DNA of 64,000 bases from Ferdinandcohnia humi_A (GTDB lineage Bacteria; Bacillota; Bacilli; Bacillales; Bacillaceae_L). Where the stretch lies: the NCBI GenBank assembly GCA_047608075.1, contig JBLKRX010000018.1, positions 34,460-98,459 on the forward strand, written 5' to 3'. This document shows, in pieces, positions 15,940-23,735 of this stretch (position 1 is the stretch's first letter; every line of letters begins with the position of its first letter). A program made the position numbers and the translations under genes. The notes below the pieces were generated by a model. It was not told the DNA's origin. It ran no database searches and worked only from the letters and a program-made list of their open reading frames with translations.

Positions 15940-16083
15940 TTCGACAAATGATAAGCTGCGAATCTCTTCGTTGACTTGTCGCTCCGGTTCTCACGTATTA
16001 AAAAATACGCTCCGATCCTCACTCCGACGTCGCCTCGACCTTCTTGCTTCTCCTTTGTCTTACTTCGACAAATGATAAGCTGC
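15940..16083. repeat. Dispersed repeat, family 1, copy inside the T-box leader
   Basis: TTCGACAAATGATAAGCTGC occurs at 15940-15959 and again at 16064-16083, enclosing about 104 bp with the family-1 blocks CGAATCTCTTCGTTGACTTG, CACGTATTA and CTTCTTGCTTCTC. The same blocks recur at 16300-16410 and 24469-24600. Confidence 0.75.
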
Positions 16084-16299
16084 ATATAGCCAAGCCAAAT
16101 CACCTGTTTCATGGCTCAAGAAATAGATAACGGTAATCCCGTCAGTAATTACAACTCTGACAATAAATCAAAGGTTCACTACTGAAGCTTGGAGGTGGTA
16201 ATGGTATAATTCGTGTTAGGAAGCTTCCAGCCTTGGCCTCCCTCTCTATGAACCGTAAAAATACAATCATGTCCTCGTCATTACTTTTCAAATATAGAG

Positions 16300-16410
16300 G
16301 ATGTTCAAAAAGTCACCAAATGATAACCTTCGAATCTCGGCGTCACTCTGTCCTCGGGGCTGTCGTTCCTTGAACCTTCTTACTTCTGATTCGACGACTT
16401 TTTGGACAAC
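16300..16410. repeat. Dispersed repeat, family 1, copy with terminal inverted repeats
   Basis: TGTTCAAAAAGTC at 16302-16314 and GACTTTTTGGACA at 16396-16408 are near-perfect inverted ends. The interior has CAAATGATAACC, CGAATCTCGG and CTTCTTACTTCTG, related to the copy in the thrS leader. It looks like a small non-autonomous (MITE-like) unit of about 110 bp. Confidence 0.75.
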
Positions 16411-16485
16411 ACATTTACAATTGTTTTTTCAATATGTAGGTATTATATTCTTATTTGAAAGTGAAATCAAGGGCACTTTTTATAT

Positions 16486-17346
16486 TTATATTTTTTTTGT
16501 TTGAAGTCGATTATTTTCAAAGTACTTCTTAGTATAAATGGTAACTTTCTCTAAGAAAATATTAAGTATTGTTTGAACCATACCATTGTCCATATCATCT
16601 GTATAAATATAAATGGCTTGCGGAGATATAGAAACCAAAGGTGCTAGGACGGCAGAATCAATATACATTGGCTGGCGCATTATTAATTTACGATCAACAT
16701 ATTTTAAAAGTTCGTCTCTCTTGATTTCACAAAATTCGTGAGTATAAAAGTAAAATTGCTCATCATGCAGAATATGTATTTGATCAAGCTTCGGTTCTCG
16801 ATTCTCTCGGAAATCTCGTAATCCTTGAATAAATGCCTGATATTCCTGCTCAAGCTTATATTCGTCAATCGCAGACTCAACATATTGTAACAATAGTTCG
16901 TTATACGTTCGAAGACGAAACTTTATAAAGGATTCAAAAGAAAACGAAATTGGCATCTTTAAAAAGTCTTGTAAAACCTCAGAGATTAACACTTCTCTCG
17001 AAACAAAATCCTGAATCGATGGAATCTCAGGATTGTTGCCATCAAGTAGGTATTTCGCAATTTCTAGAATTTGCTTTTTTTCTTCATAATCTGTGAAATA
17101 AAAGAGGTTTTCAATAATGGACAGAATCCAATTGTCTTCTTTCGTTCTAATAATGAAATCCGTAATTGCCGGTATCATTATTGCTTGAACAACATATTGA
17201 TTTTTCTTCGCTATATAAACAGAAACAATGTTTTCATTAACAATTGAAGCATTTATGTAATTTATTGAAAGAGCATCCGCCTTTGCTTGTATGCTCTTAA
17301 ATAATTTAAGTGCATCAGTAGTTTCAATAAAATGTATCTCTATCAA
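16486..17346 (-). CDS. ytxC: Sporulation protein YtxC
   Basis: A 286-residue protein of the YtxC family, found in spore-forming Bacilli between dnaI and thrS, exactly the position here. No catalytic motif is visible. It is rich in hydrophobic and acidic residues (for example YFTDYEEKKQILEIAKYLLD) and has no signal peptide. The molecular role is unknown; the family name rests on its sporulation association. The ATG at 17346 begins MIEIHFIETTDALKL. It is separated from dnaI by a terminator, so it has its own expression or relies on read-through. Confidence 0.85.
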   Translation of the reverse strand: MIEIHFIETTDALKLFKSIQAKADALSINYINASIVNENIVSVYIAKKNQYVVQAIMIPAITDFIIRTKEDNWILSIIENLFYFTDYEEKKQILEIAKYLLDGNNPEIPSIQDFVSREVLISEVLQDFLKMPISFSFESFIKFRLRTYNELLLQYVESAIDEYKLEQEYQAFIQGLRDFRENREPKLDQIHILHDEQFYFYTHEFCEIKRDELLKYVDRKLIMRQPMYIDSAVLAPLVSISPQAIYIYTDDMDNGMVQTILNIFLEKVTIYTKKYFENNRLQTKKI

Positions 17347-17412
17347 GCTAGTCCCCCCATTTCGCCAAGTACCCTGTTTTATGTATATGGCCGAGTGGAC
17401 AACTTTAGAATA

Positions 17413-17453
17413 GAAAAATGGCTATCCCCGTTACAAGTGGGAAAAGCCATTCT
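17413..17453 (-). terminator. dnaB-dnaI terminator
   Basis: Minus strand AATGGCTTTTCCC pairs with GGGGATAGCCATT and ends in a T-run directly after the dnaI stop. Confidence 0.8.
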
Positions 17454-18382
17454 TAATAGCGTCGATTCTTGCCTCGAAGTTCGATAGGCTGCGCTAGATA
17501 TTTAATTCGTTCCATTACTCTTTTTGCCTTTACAACCTCTTCTTCCCCACGCTGTGTATAGGATAAATGATGCTCGAGACCTTCGAAGTCAAAATTAGAT
17601 GTAAAAAATGTAGGTAAATTTTCAAGCATTCTAAATTGGAGAATACTACCCAAAATATCGTCTCTAATCCAGCTGGACATTGATTCAGCACCAATATCAT
17701 CAAGCATTAAGACTGGAACTCGTTTAACTGCTTCAATTTTCTCGTTTAATGTTTGATCTTGAAGGGAGCCTTTTAATTCCCTCATAAATTCAGGTACGTA
17801 AATAAGCATAGATGCTATATTTTTACGGGCAAGTTCATTTGCAATCGCCCCTAAGATATACGTCTTTCCAATACCAAAGGAACCATATAGATATAATCCC
17901 TGCATTCGCTTTCCAGGCTCATACGTTTCAATGAATTCTTGTGCTAATAGGATTGCTTTTGAGCGTCCTTCATCGAATTCCAGGCTTTCTAAAGAAGCAT
18001 CAAGTATCTCCTTTGGAATATACATACTTTTTATCAACGATCTATATTTTATTTGCTCATCATGAACTACTTTTCTTGGGCAACGATCATATTGGAGATC
18101 AATACGATTACCTTTAATATCAAGATGGGGATGATAACCTTGTAGCATGTTTTTACAAGCTTCCAGACTTTCACACTTGTTACATTCTTTACTTTGATTA
18201 ATATACTCGTAGAGCTTGACTAAACTCCTATTAATAACATCATTTGTAATTTGATCTTGATGCTCGATAAGGAAACTTCTAACTTCAGGATTGTTCAACA
18301 CTTCATGCTTTATTTTTTCGTATCTTTGCTGAAAATCGTTACTATTAGATAGCTTTTTTAAAGACTCTTGTACCGGCCTCAT
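17453..18382 (-). CDS. dnaI: Primosomal protein DnaI (helicase loader)
   Basis: AAA+ ATPase of 309 residues that loads the replicative helicase DnaC at oriC and at restarted forks. The N-terminal helicase-binding region has a zinc-type cluster CNKCESLEACKNML followed by GYHP (near 85-102). The AAA+ domain follows, with Walker A GSFGIGKT (near 166-173), Walker B VLMLDDIGAE (near 225-234) and a sensor I TSNF. It follows dnaB by 21 bp in the standard Bacillus order dnaB-dnaI-ytxC. Confidence 0.97.
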   Translation of the reverse strand: MRPVQESLKKLSNSNDFQQRYEKIKHEVLNNPEVRSFLIEHQDQITNDVINRSLVKLYEYINQSKECNKCESLEACKNMLQGYHPHLDIKGNRIDLQYDRCPRKVVHDEQIKYRSLIKSMYIPKEILDASLESLEFDEGRSKAILLAQEFIETYEPGKRMQGLYLYGSFGIGKTYILGAIANELARKNIASMLIYVPEFMRELKGSLQDQTLNEKIEAVKRVPVLMLDDIGAESMSSWIRDDILGSILQFRMLENLPTFFTSNFDFEGLEHHLSYTQRGEEEVVKAKRVMERIKYLAQPIELRGKNRRY

Positions 18383-18403
18383 TACTTCACCCCCTAAAGA
18401 ATT

Positions 18404-19810
18404 TTAGTCATTACTAGTGTTCTCTTTGTATTTTTTTAGTCTTTCCTGAAACTTTCTTTTTTCCTCTTCGAAGGAAGAAGAGTCCTGATTTGTTTCTTCT
18501 TTTTCATTATTAGTTTCTTCTTGCTTCAACCAATCCGGAAGTAATTCCTTACGAATAGGCTGACGCTTCGTTTTTGTTGTTTTCTTATCTGCTGTCCAGT
18601 TATGTTTCTTAGCCGTTTCCATTGCTTCTTTTACTGTCTTTATTCCTAAACGTGCCCAATTGCTAGCAATCGTTTCAACATACCCTTTAGTAAGTCTCAT
18701 ATCAGATTTTAGCATTACATAGTAAAGAAGTACATTTACTACTCCAGGTAGAAGGTTTTGACGAAACATCACATCTTCAATTATCTTCATTTCTGTTATA
18801 GAAGGCTGCGCCCCTCCAGAGACATCAATTAGAAATTCTTTTGGTGAAATTCGCTCAAGTTTTTGAATTAATTCTTCTTCTTTTGACTTCGGTTCTTTTT
18901 GATCCATTGTTTGATGTTGAATCGGTTGCTTACGTTCCATTAAATTTGGGAGCTCGTTCCCATTTTCAAATTGATACCAATCTCTTGCTGCTCTCCTAAG
19001 TTTTTCAATATCGACTGTTTCATTAGGATTAAGCGCACTCATTACGATCCCTTGCATTTCAATTGGATTTATACTGTAAAGGAAGGACAGTTTTTTTATC
19101 GCCTCTTTTACCTTTGGAGAAATTGATTTCTGAGGAACCATAACCTCGGATATACCAGCAAATAACAAATCAAAATCAAAACTAGGATCGTCTATAATAA
19201 TCTTATTATTAATATTCCGATCCTTAAATTCGTGATTTGCTTCCACTTCTAAATGATTAACCGTTTCCTCATTCATTGATGCGATCATTTTGGATGCTTT
19301 CACAGACTCAAAAACTTCGTTAAATGTCTTTGTAATTGGTTGGTATTCCTGTAAATCCGGCTCAAGATCCGAAAAAAACCTTTTTAGCTTTAAAAATTTG
19401 CTCTTCCCTAAACGATTATAAAGATAAACATTAAGAACCCCGTCATTAAAGAAACGTTTTGGAGAAAGTGGGGCTTGTAATTCATAAAGAAAGCCCCTTG
19501 AATCCTGTTCCACTTTTACAAACGTTTTTAATAGCCCGATTCCTTCAAGCTTAATTCTCTCTTGATAAATATCTCTTAGATTCGTTTGTAGAAGGGCCAT
19601 AAGACTGTGATGAGTACTTTCCTCACTCCAAAGTCGATTTTCCTCTAGTTCACTCCACAATGTCATATATAGACTGAATGCTTTCATTCCTATTAACGGT
19701 TGATACAGCAATGAGACAACCTTCCGATCATAGTCATGTAACATATCCGCAGAGTGTACAATATAGCGGTCTACTGGTACTAAATCCTTCCAATGCTCCA
19801 TATCCATCAT
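18404..19810 (-). CDS. dnaB: Replication initiation and membrane attachment protein DnaB
   Basis: A 468-residue DnaB (not a helicase) that works with DnaD and DnaI to open oriC and recruit the helicase at the membrane. The N-terminus (HWKDLVPVDRYIV, SLLYQPLIGMKAFSLYMTLW) and the later DnaB/DnaD-type region around residues 300-400 (LYYVMLKSDMRLTKGYVETI, ASNWARLGIKTVKEAM) match the family. The charged tail (EETNNEKEETNQDSSSFEEE) is low complexity. Three Met codons cluster at the start; GGAAGG lies five bases before the second, so the true start is probably 19807. Confidence 0.95.
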   Translation of the reverse strand: MMDMEHWKDLVPVDRYIVHSADMLHDYDRKVVSLLYQPLIGMKAFSLYMTLWSELEENRLWSEESTHHSLMALLQTNLRDIYQERIKLEGIGLLKTFVKVEQDSRGFLYELQAPLSPKRFFNDGVLNVYLYNRLGKSKFLKLKRFFSDLEPDLQEYQPITKTFNEVFESVKASKMIASMNEETVNHLEVEANHEFKDRNINNKIIIDDPSFDFDLLFAGISEVMVPQKSISPKVKEAIKKLSFLYSINPIEMQGIVMSALNPNETVDIEKLRRAARDWYQFENGNELPNLMERKQPIQHQTMDQKEPKSKEEELIQKLERISPKEFLIDVSGGAQPSITEMKIIEDVMFRQNLLPGVVNVLLYYVMLKSDMRLTKGYVETIASNWARLGIKTVKEAMETAKKHNWTADKKTTKTKRQPIRKELLPDWLKQEETNNEKEETNQDSSSFEEEKRKFQERLKKYKENTSND

Positions 19811-19887
19811 AGCCTTCCATCTCTTTGTAGCAAAATTTCATTCAAAAAGCACAAAACTTTTTTTAAAAAAGTGATTTTCTACTAGTA

Positions 19888-19922
19888 AAAAAAGAGCCTA
19901 AATGATTCACTTAAGCCCTTTA
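19888..19922 (-). terminator. nrdR terminator
   Basis: Minus strand GGGCTTAA pairs with TTTAGGCTC (with wobbles) and runs into a string of T residues, overlapping the nrdR stop. Confidence 0.65.
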
Positions 19923-20378
19923 GCGTTCTCTTTTTATTAATTCTTTTAGTTCTTCAATAAATACATTGATATCCTTAAATTGTCGATATACTGATGCAAA
20001 GCGAACATAAGCTACCTCATCGACTTTTGCTAAGTGATTCATCACATATTCTCCAATAATATCACTATTCACTTCTGCTGCGCCTTGGTTTCGTAGCTCT
20101 TTTTCTACTTCGTGCGTGATATCTTCAAGTTGTTTTAAGGTAACTGGGCGTTTTTCACATGCTTTAATAAGCCCTCGAAGCATTTTTTCTCTACTGAATT
20201 CTTCCCTTGTTCCTTCTTTTTTAACAACTATCAATGGCGTATCTTCTACTTTTTCAAATGTTGTGAACCGAAATTGACACTCTTCACATTCTCGTCTTCT
20301 TCTAATAGAACGACCATCATCAACTGGACGTGAATCCAACACTCGAGTTCCGTTATGCTGACATGTAGGGCATTTCAT
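19920..20378 (-). CDS. nrdR: Transcriptional repressor NrdR
   Basis: A 152-residue zinc-ribbon/ATP-cone repressor of ribonucleotide reductase genes that senses dATP/ATP. MKCPTCQ and ECEECQF supply the four zinc Cys (3, 6, 31, 34). RRRRECEECQFRFTT is the DNA-binding ribbon. The ATP-cone begins near residue 49 (LIVVKKEGTREEF). The ATG at 20378 is chosen because GGGGAG lies nine bases upstream and homologues start with MKCP; 24 extra in-frame codons upstream are not used. No NrdR box was recognised inside the window. Confidence 0.97.
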   Translation of the reverse strand: MKCPTCQHNGTRVLDSRPVDDGRSIRRRRECEECQFRFTTFEKVEDTPLIVVKKEGTREEFSREKMLRGLIKACEKRPVTLKQLEDITHEVEKELRNQGAAEVNSDIIGEYVMNHLAKVDEVAYVRFASVYRQFKDINVFIEELKELIKRER

Positions 20379-20592
20379 GTATAACAACTCCCCTCTATCA
20401 CTTAAGATTGCAAGCGTATTATAATCATGGCTACGCTTGTCCATATACAATAAATGTTTACACTTTATTAACTTTTTAGCAGTAAAATGAATATCTTGCC
20501 ATTATAGCTATAGATTAATATGTATTAATCTTATAAAAAACATTTTTATTGTACAAGACATATTACCAACGTCATTCATTCGAGTTGCGTAC

Positions 20593-20991
20593 CTATTTAC
20601 CTTCCCTTGTGCCTACAAATGGTAATACCTTATCTAACTTTTCGTAAAGCTGAATGATTAGTTTACGGCTAAACCCAAAATCGATTGGAACTAGTGCTGA
20701 TTCTGTTGTAACAGCAAAATCAATTGCCGTTTCGAATGGTCTTACCGAGATTATCGTAATAACAAGAAAAGCCTTTTTGCCTTTTTTTACAGAGACACTC
20801 ATTTCCCCGCGTTCTTCAGATATGGATGTAATATGAAATCCATCAAGACCTTCTATTACATTTTTAACTGCCTCAATTGCTTTTTTATTCGTCGTTTTGT
20901 AATAATGGCTTCTTAAAAATTCATCAGTGTGTTTATCCCGTGTTTCACTGTGATTTGAAAAGAGAACCTGAATTTTTTGCATAAATCCCAT
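20593..20991 (-). CDS. Conserved hypothetical cytosolic protein
   Basis: A 132-residue soluble protein beginning MGFMQKIQVLFSNHSETRDK. I do not recognise a family with a known function. Two amphipathic beta-rich stretches (GEMSVSVKKGKKAFLVITII, TAIDFAVTTESALVPIDFGF) suggest a small alpha/beta domain. The start at 20991 is supported by AAGGAG nine bases upstream; an in-frame start at 21021 lies before that site. It sits between nrdR and speD, where Bacillus genomes commonly have a small uncharacterised gene. Confidence 0.7.
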   Translation of the reverse strand: MGFMQKIQVLFSNHSETRDKHTDEFLRSHYYKTTNKKAIEAVKNVIEGLDGFHITSISEERGEMSVSVKKGKKAFLVITIISVRPFETAIDFAVTTESALVPIDFGFSRKLIIQLYEKLDKVLPFVGTREGK

Positions 20992-21023
20992 ATATTTGCA
21001 CTCCTTATGTATAGTTACCATTT

Positions 21024-21135
21024 ACGAAAAGCTCTAGCGCTTTGCAAGATAATCGTCGAAGATTATTCAGGGTGAAAAACTGGCTAAGCACTGGTGCTAG
21101 ACATTGAGAACTATATTCAAAATTTACACATTCAT
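21024..21135. repeat. Dispersed repeat, family 3, copy 1
   Basis: Contains GAAAAACTGGCTAAGCACTGG, and then GCTAGACATTGAGAACTAT and GTTC/ATTCAAAAT blocks that also occur near 41300, 55300 and 57090. It fills the gap between the hypothetical gene and the speD terminator. Confidence 0.6.
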
Positions 21136-21203
21136 TACTAAACAAAGACGTGCCAATCATTTCGTGTATGTTACGTGTGTGAGTAGACTATTTATATAAT
21201 CGA

Positions 21204-21231
21204 AAAAGAGGTGTAACATGTACACCTCTTT
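21204..21231 (-). terminator. speD terminator
   Basis: AAAGAGGTGT and ACACCTCTTT form a stem around ACATGTT (imperfectly symmetric), followed by T residues on the minus strand. Confidence 0.85.
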
Positions 21232-21257
21232 CTATTTTAGTTGATAAGTATTCATTT

Positions 21258-21638
21258 TTAAAGTACTTTTACTTGTGCTGGATTAACTTGAACTGGACCC
21301 ATTCCACGAGGTAGTTCAATATTTTCTCGAGTCTGTGCCCCAAGTGCCTCAGCAATGTAGTCAGCAGCGATATTAGGATCTAAATCACCACATGTGTACA
21401 CATCAATGCTTGCATAACCATGTTCAGGAAAACTGTGAATTGTTAAGTGTGATTCTGAGATAATAACTACTCCACTTACACCTTGAGGAGCAAATTTGTG
21501 AAATGCTACCTCACGAATTTCAGCACCTGATTTTAGTGCTGCCTGTACAAATGTTTGCTCAATACCTTCCATATCATTCAATTTTTCAAAATCGCAACCC
21601 CATAATTCTGAGATTACATGACGACCCATAGTTTCCAT
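21258..21638 (-). CDS. speD: S-adenosylmethionine decarboxylase proenzyme
   Basis: Pyruvoyl enzyme (126 residues) that makes the aminopropyl donor for spermidine. It self-cleaves between Glu62 and Ser63 in ISESHLTIHSF, turning Ser63 into the pyruvoyl cofactor. Processing residues His68 and Cys83 (VYTCGD) are present. Sequence is close to B. subtilis SpeD, including the METMGRHVISELWGCDF start. It has its own promoter at 21785-21813 and an unusually long leader of about 140 bases. It lies downstream of gapB, as in B. subtilis, but a terminator after gapB separates them. Confidence 0.98.
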   Translation of the reverse strand: METMGRHVISELWGCDFEKLNDMEGIEQTFVQAALKSGAEIREVAFHKFAPQGVSGVVIISESHLTIHSFPEHGYASIDVYTCGDLDPNIAADYIAEALGAQTRENIELPRGMGPVQVNPAQVKVL

Positions 21639-21780
21639 ATTGAATTATTCCCCCTCTGACTATTGTTCAATGAGTTCTTCGCATAATGCATGAGCATAAC
21701 TACCACGGGGGAAAGTTAGTCCAAAGAGGTCCTAACCCTTTAAGTAGTTACAAAGCAGAAGCTTTTAAGAAGTTCACGAA
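21639..21780 (-). other. Long untranslated speD leader
   Basis: About 140 bases between the likely transcription start and speD. GTTAG/CTAAC and flanking AAAG/CTTT form a hairpin near 21718-21746 on the minus strand. No known riboswitch was recognised and no T-run terminator is obvious. Confidence 0.4.
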
Positions 21781-21784
21781 AATT

Positions 21785-21813
21785 AGTATACTTTGTTTAC
21801 TACCTTTTGGCAA
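21785..21813 (-). promoter_or_regulatory. speD promoter
   Basis: TTGCCA (21808-21813) and TATACT (21785-21790) on the minus strand with a 17-base spacer. Confidence 0.75.
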
Positions 21814-21847
21814 TAACTTTTCTTGTTATTTTTCGTCCAAAATAAAA

Positions 21848-21873
21848 ATACCTTCCACAATAGAGGAAGGTAT
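21848..21873 (-). terminator. gapB terminator
   Basis: ATACCTTCC and GGAAGGTAT enclose an 8-base loop and are followed by TTTTATTTT on the minus strand. Confidence 0.88.
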
Positions 21874-21879
21874 CCAATA

Positions 21880-22914
21880 TTAGCCTACTCTTACTTCTGT
21901 TCTTTCATACATTTTTGTCCCAACATATTTTACTAAGTCTACAACTCTACAAGAATAACCCCACTCATTATCATACCAAGCCAATACTTTTACTTTTCTA
22001 TCACCTATAACCATGGTGGAAAGACCGTCAATAATTGACGAATGTGGATTTGTATTAAAATCAATGGAAACTAAAGGTTCAGTTGTAAAATCTAGAATTC
22101 CTTTTAAACGCCCCATCGAGGCTGTAATAAATGCTTCATTAATCTCATCTATTGTAACATCTCGTGATACGTCTACAACAAGATCAACTAAGGATACATT
22201 TGGTGTCGGTACACGTAATGCCATACCGTGCAGCTTCCCGTGAAGTTCAGGTAATACAAGAGATAGTGCTTTTGCTGCACCAGTAGAAGTTGGAATAATC
22301 GACTGTGCACAAGCACGTGCTCTTCTTAGATCCTTATGAGGATTATCAATATTTTTTTGATCATTTGTGTATGCATGTACTGTAGTCATAAGACCATTTT
22401 CGATTCCAAATTGCTCATTTAACACTTTTGCAATAGGTGCTAAACAATTCGTGGTACAAGAAGCATTAGAAATAATTGCATGTTTACTAGGGTCATATTT
22501 TTCTTCATTTACACCCATTACAATTGTTATATCCTCGTTTTTACCTGGTGCTGTTAAAATAACTTTTTTAGCACCTGCATCTAAATGTAAGGTAGCATTC
22601 TCTTTTGAATTAAATTTCCCAGTTGCTTCAATTACAATATCTATATTAAGCTCTCTCCATGGTAATTCAAGGGGGTCACGGGAGCTCAAAAGTTTGATTC
22701 GCTTACCATTCACTCTTAATGCATTTTCCTCAGGTATTACCTCACCATCAAATTTCCCATGATTCGTATCGTATTTAATTAAATGTGCTAACGTTTCAGC
22801 AGGGTAACTCGCATTTATAGCAACAATTTCGTGAGAGTCATCTAAAATTGCCTTTCGAAAAACCATTCTTCCAATACGGCCAAATCCATTAATCGCGATT
22901 CTTGGCTTCATCAA
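21880..22914 (-). CDS. gapB: Glyceraldehyde-3-phosphate dehydrogenase, gluconeogenic (GapB)
   Basis: A 344-residue GAPDH/E4PDH-family enzyme. The N-terminal Rossmann motif is INGFGRIGRMVFR, the catalytic Cys is in SNASCTTNCLAP (near 153) and the C-terminal signature is WYDNEWGYSCRV. Residues after the first strand (INASYPAETLAH) lack the Asp32 typical of strictly NAD-dependent GapA, fitting the NADP-dependent gluconeogenic GapB. Context agrees: next to speD, with CcpN-like operators upstream. CcpN represses gapB during glycolytic growth in B. subtilis. TTGGAGGGG precedes the ATG. Confidence 0.95.
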   Translation of the reverse strand: MMKPRIAINGFGRIGRMVFRKAILDDSHEIVAINASYPAETLAHLIKYDTNHGKFDGEVIPEENALRVNGKRIKLLSSRDPLELPWRELNIDIVIEATGKFNSKENATLHLDAGAKKVILTAPGKNEDITIVMGVNEEKYDPSKHAIISNASCTTNCLAPIAKVLNEQFGIENGLMTTVHAYTNDQKNIDNPHKDLRRARACAQSIIPTSTGAAKALSLVLPELHGKLHGMALRVPTPNVSLVDLVVDVSRDVTIDEINEAFITASMGRLKGILDFTTEPLVSIDFNTNPHSSIIDGLSTMVIGDRKVKVLAWYDNEWGYSCRVVDLVKYVGTKMYERTEVRVG

Positions 22915-22929
22915 AACCCCTCCAAGATA

Positions 22930-22973
22930 TATGTTATACTTTTATTGGAACATTGCATAATTAGTATAACATA
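22930..22973 (-). promoter_or_regulatory. gapB promoter region with two CcpN-like boxes
   Basis: TATGTTATACT occurs on the plus strand at 22930-22940 and on the minus strand at 22963-22973. Both fit the CcpN consensus TRTGHYATAYW as I remember it. The minus-strand box contains the TATACT -10 hexamer (22963-22968). Confidence 0.65.
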
Positions 22974-23057
22974 TTTAGCTACAAACGTAATACTATAATT
23001 ATATTTTTTATCAAAATATATATAGTATATATCTTTTGGACTACTACCACGGCAAAA

Positions 23058-23096
23058 GAAAAAGGTGCCAAAAGTTAACTTTTGAACACCTTTTCA
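23058..23096 (-). terminator. coaE operon terminator
   Basis: AAAAGGTGTTCAAAAGTT pairs with AACTTTTGGCACCTTTTT on the minus strand, a long stem ending in T residues after coaE. Confidence 0.85.
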
Positions 23097-23110
23097 ATGA
23101 GTTATACGAT

Positions 23111-23710
23111 TTACTGAATATCCCACTCTTTGGAAAGAGCTTGAAGCTGTATTCGTGTTTCTTCAATCGTTCCGTTGTTGTAAATGACTGCATCTGCAAG
23201 TGGGATTTTTTCCTTCAATGGCATTTGCGAGTTAATTCTAGCTTCTGCATCTTGTTTACTTAAATTATTGCGATCCATAAGTCGTTTTAATTGTGTCTCA
23301 TAATCCACATAAACTAGAATTGTCCGGTCTACCATTGATGTTAGTTTACTCTCAAATAACAATGGAATATCTAAGACAATTGTAGATGTTCCATTCGCGA
23401 TATATTCTTCCTTTTCCGCCAGCATTTGCTTTCTTACAGCTGGGTGTACAATAGAATTGAGAAGCAATCGCTTTTCCTCGCTATAAAAAACAATTGACCC
23501 TAGCTTTGTACGGTCAATTGTTTGGTCTGATAATAGAATGTCCTCTCCAAAGGCTTGAACAATTTGATTATAAGCATCTTGCCCATCTTCCACAACTTTA
23601 CGTGCAATAACGTCTGCATCTATTATAACAATTCCCATGTCTTTTAGCATATTTGAAACCGTACTTTTTCCACTGGCAATTCCACCTGTTAATCCAATTG
23701 TTAATGCCAC
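23111..23710 (-). CDS. coaE: Dephospho-CoA kinase
   Basis: Last step of coenzyme A synthesis: phosphorylates the 3' hydroxyl of dephospho-CoA with ATP. P-loop GLTGGIASGKST (residues 5-16), then DADVIARKVV and the lid region with RLMDRN. The GTG at 23710 is chosen because GAGGAG lies ten bases upstream and gives the usual 199-residue length; an ATG at 23755 lies inside ytaF and would add a non-conserved leader. It is third in polA-mutM-ytaF-coaE order. Confidence 0.95.
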   Translation of the reverse strand: MALTIGLTGGIASGKSTVSNMLKDMGIVIIDADVIARKVVEDGQDAYNQIVQAFGEDILLSDQTIDRTKLGSIVFYSEEKRLLLNSIVHPAVRKQMLAEKEEYIANGTSTIVLDIPLLFESKLTSMVDRTILVYVDYETQLKRLMDRNNLSKQDAEARINSQMPLKEKIPLADAVIYNNGTIEETRIQLQALSKEWDIQ

Positions 23711-23735
23711 GTATCTAAATCTCCTCTCAGTATAT

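Larger units (their letters stand above)
15860..16260 (-). ncRNA. T-box riboswitch leader of thrS (interrupted by a repeat)
   Basis: The minus strand carries the T-box core TGGGTGGAACCACG (15918-15931), which pairs with the uncharged tRNA end. A terminator follows at 15871-15903. Upstream, 16200-16260 has the GGCCAAGG/GGAAGC features of stem I, and the ACC triplets near 16200 are candidate threonine specifiers. A family-1 repeat copy (15940-16083) lies between stem I and the antiterminator. Exact 5' end not determined. Confidence 0.8.

Noticed and set aside
15843..16112. Open frame of 89 codons upstream of thrS
   Set aside because: It lies across the T-box leader, its terminator and a dispersed repeat, and has no protein family features.
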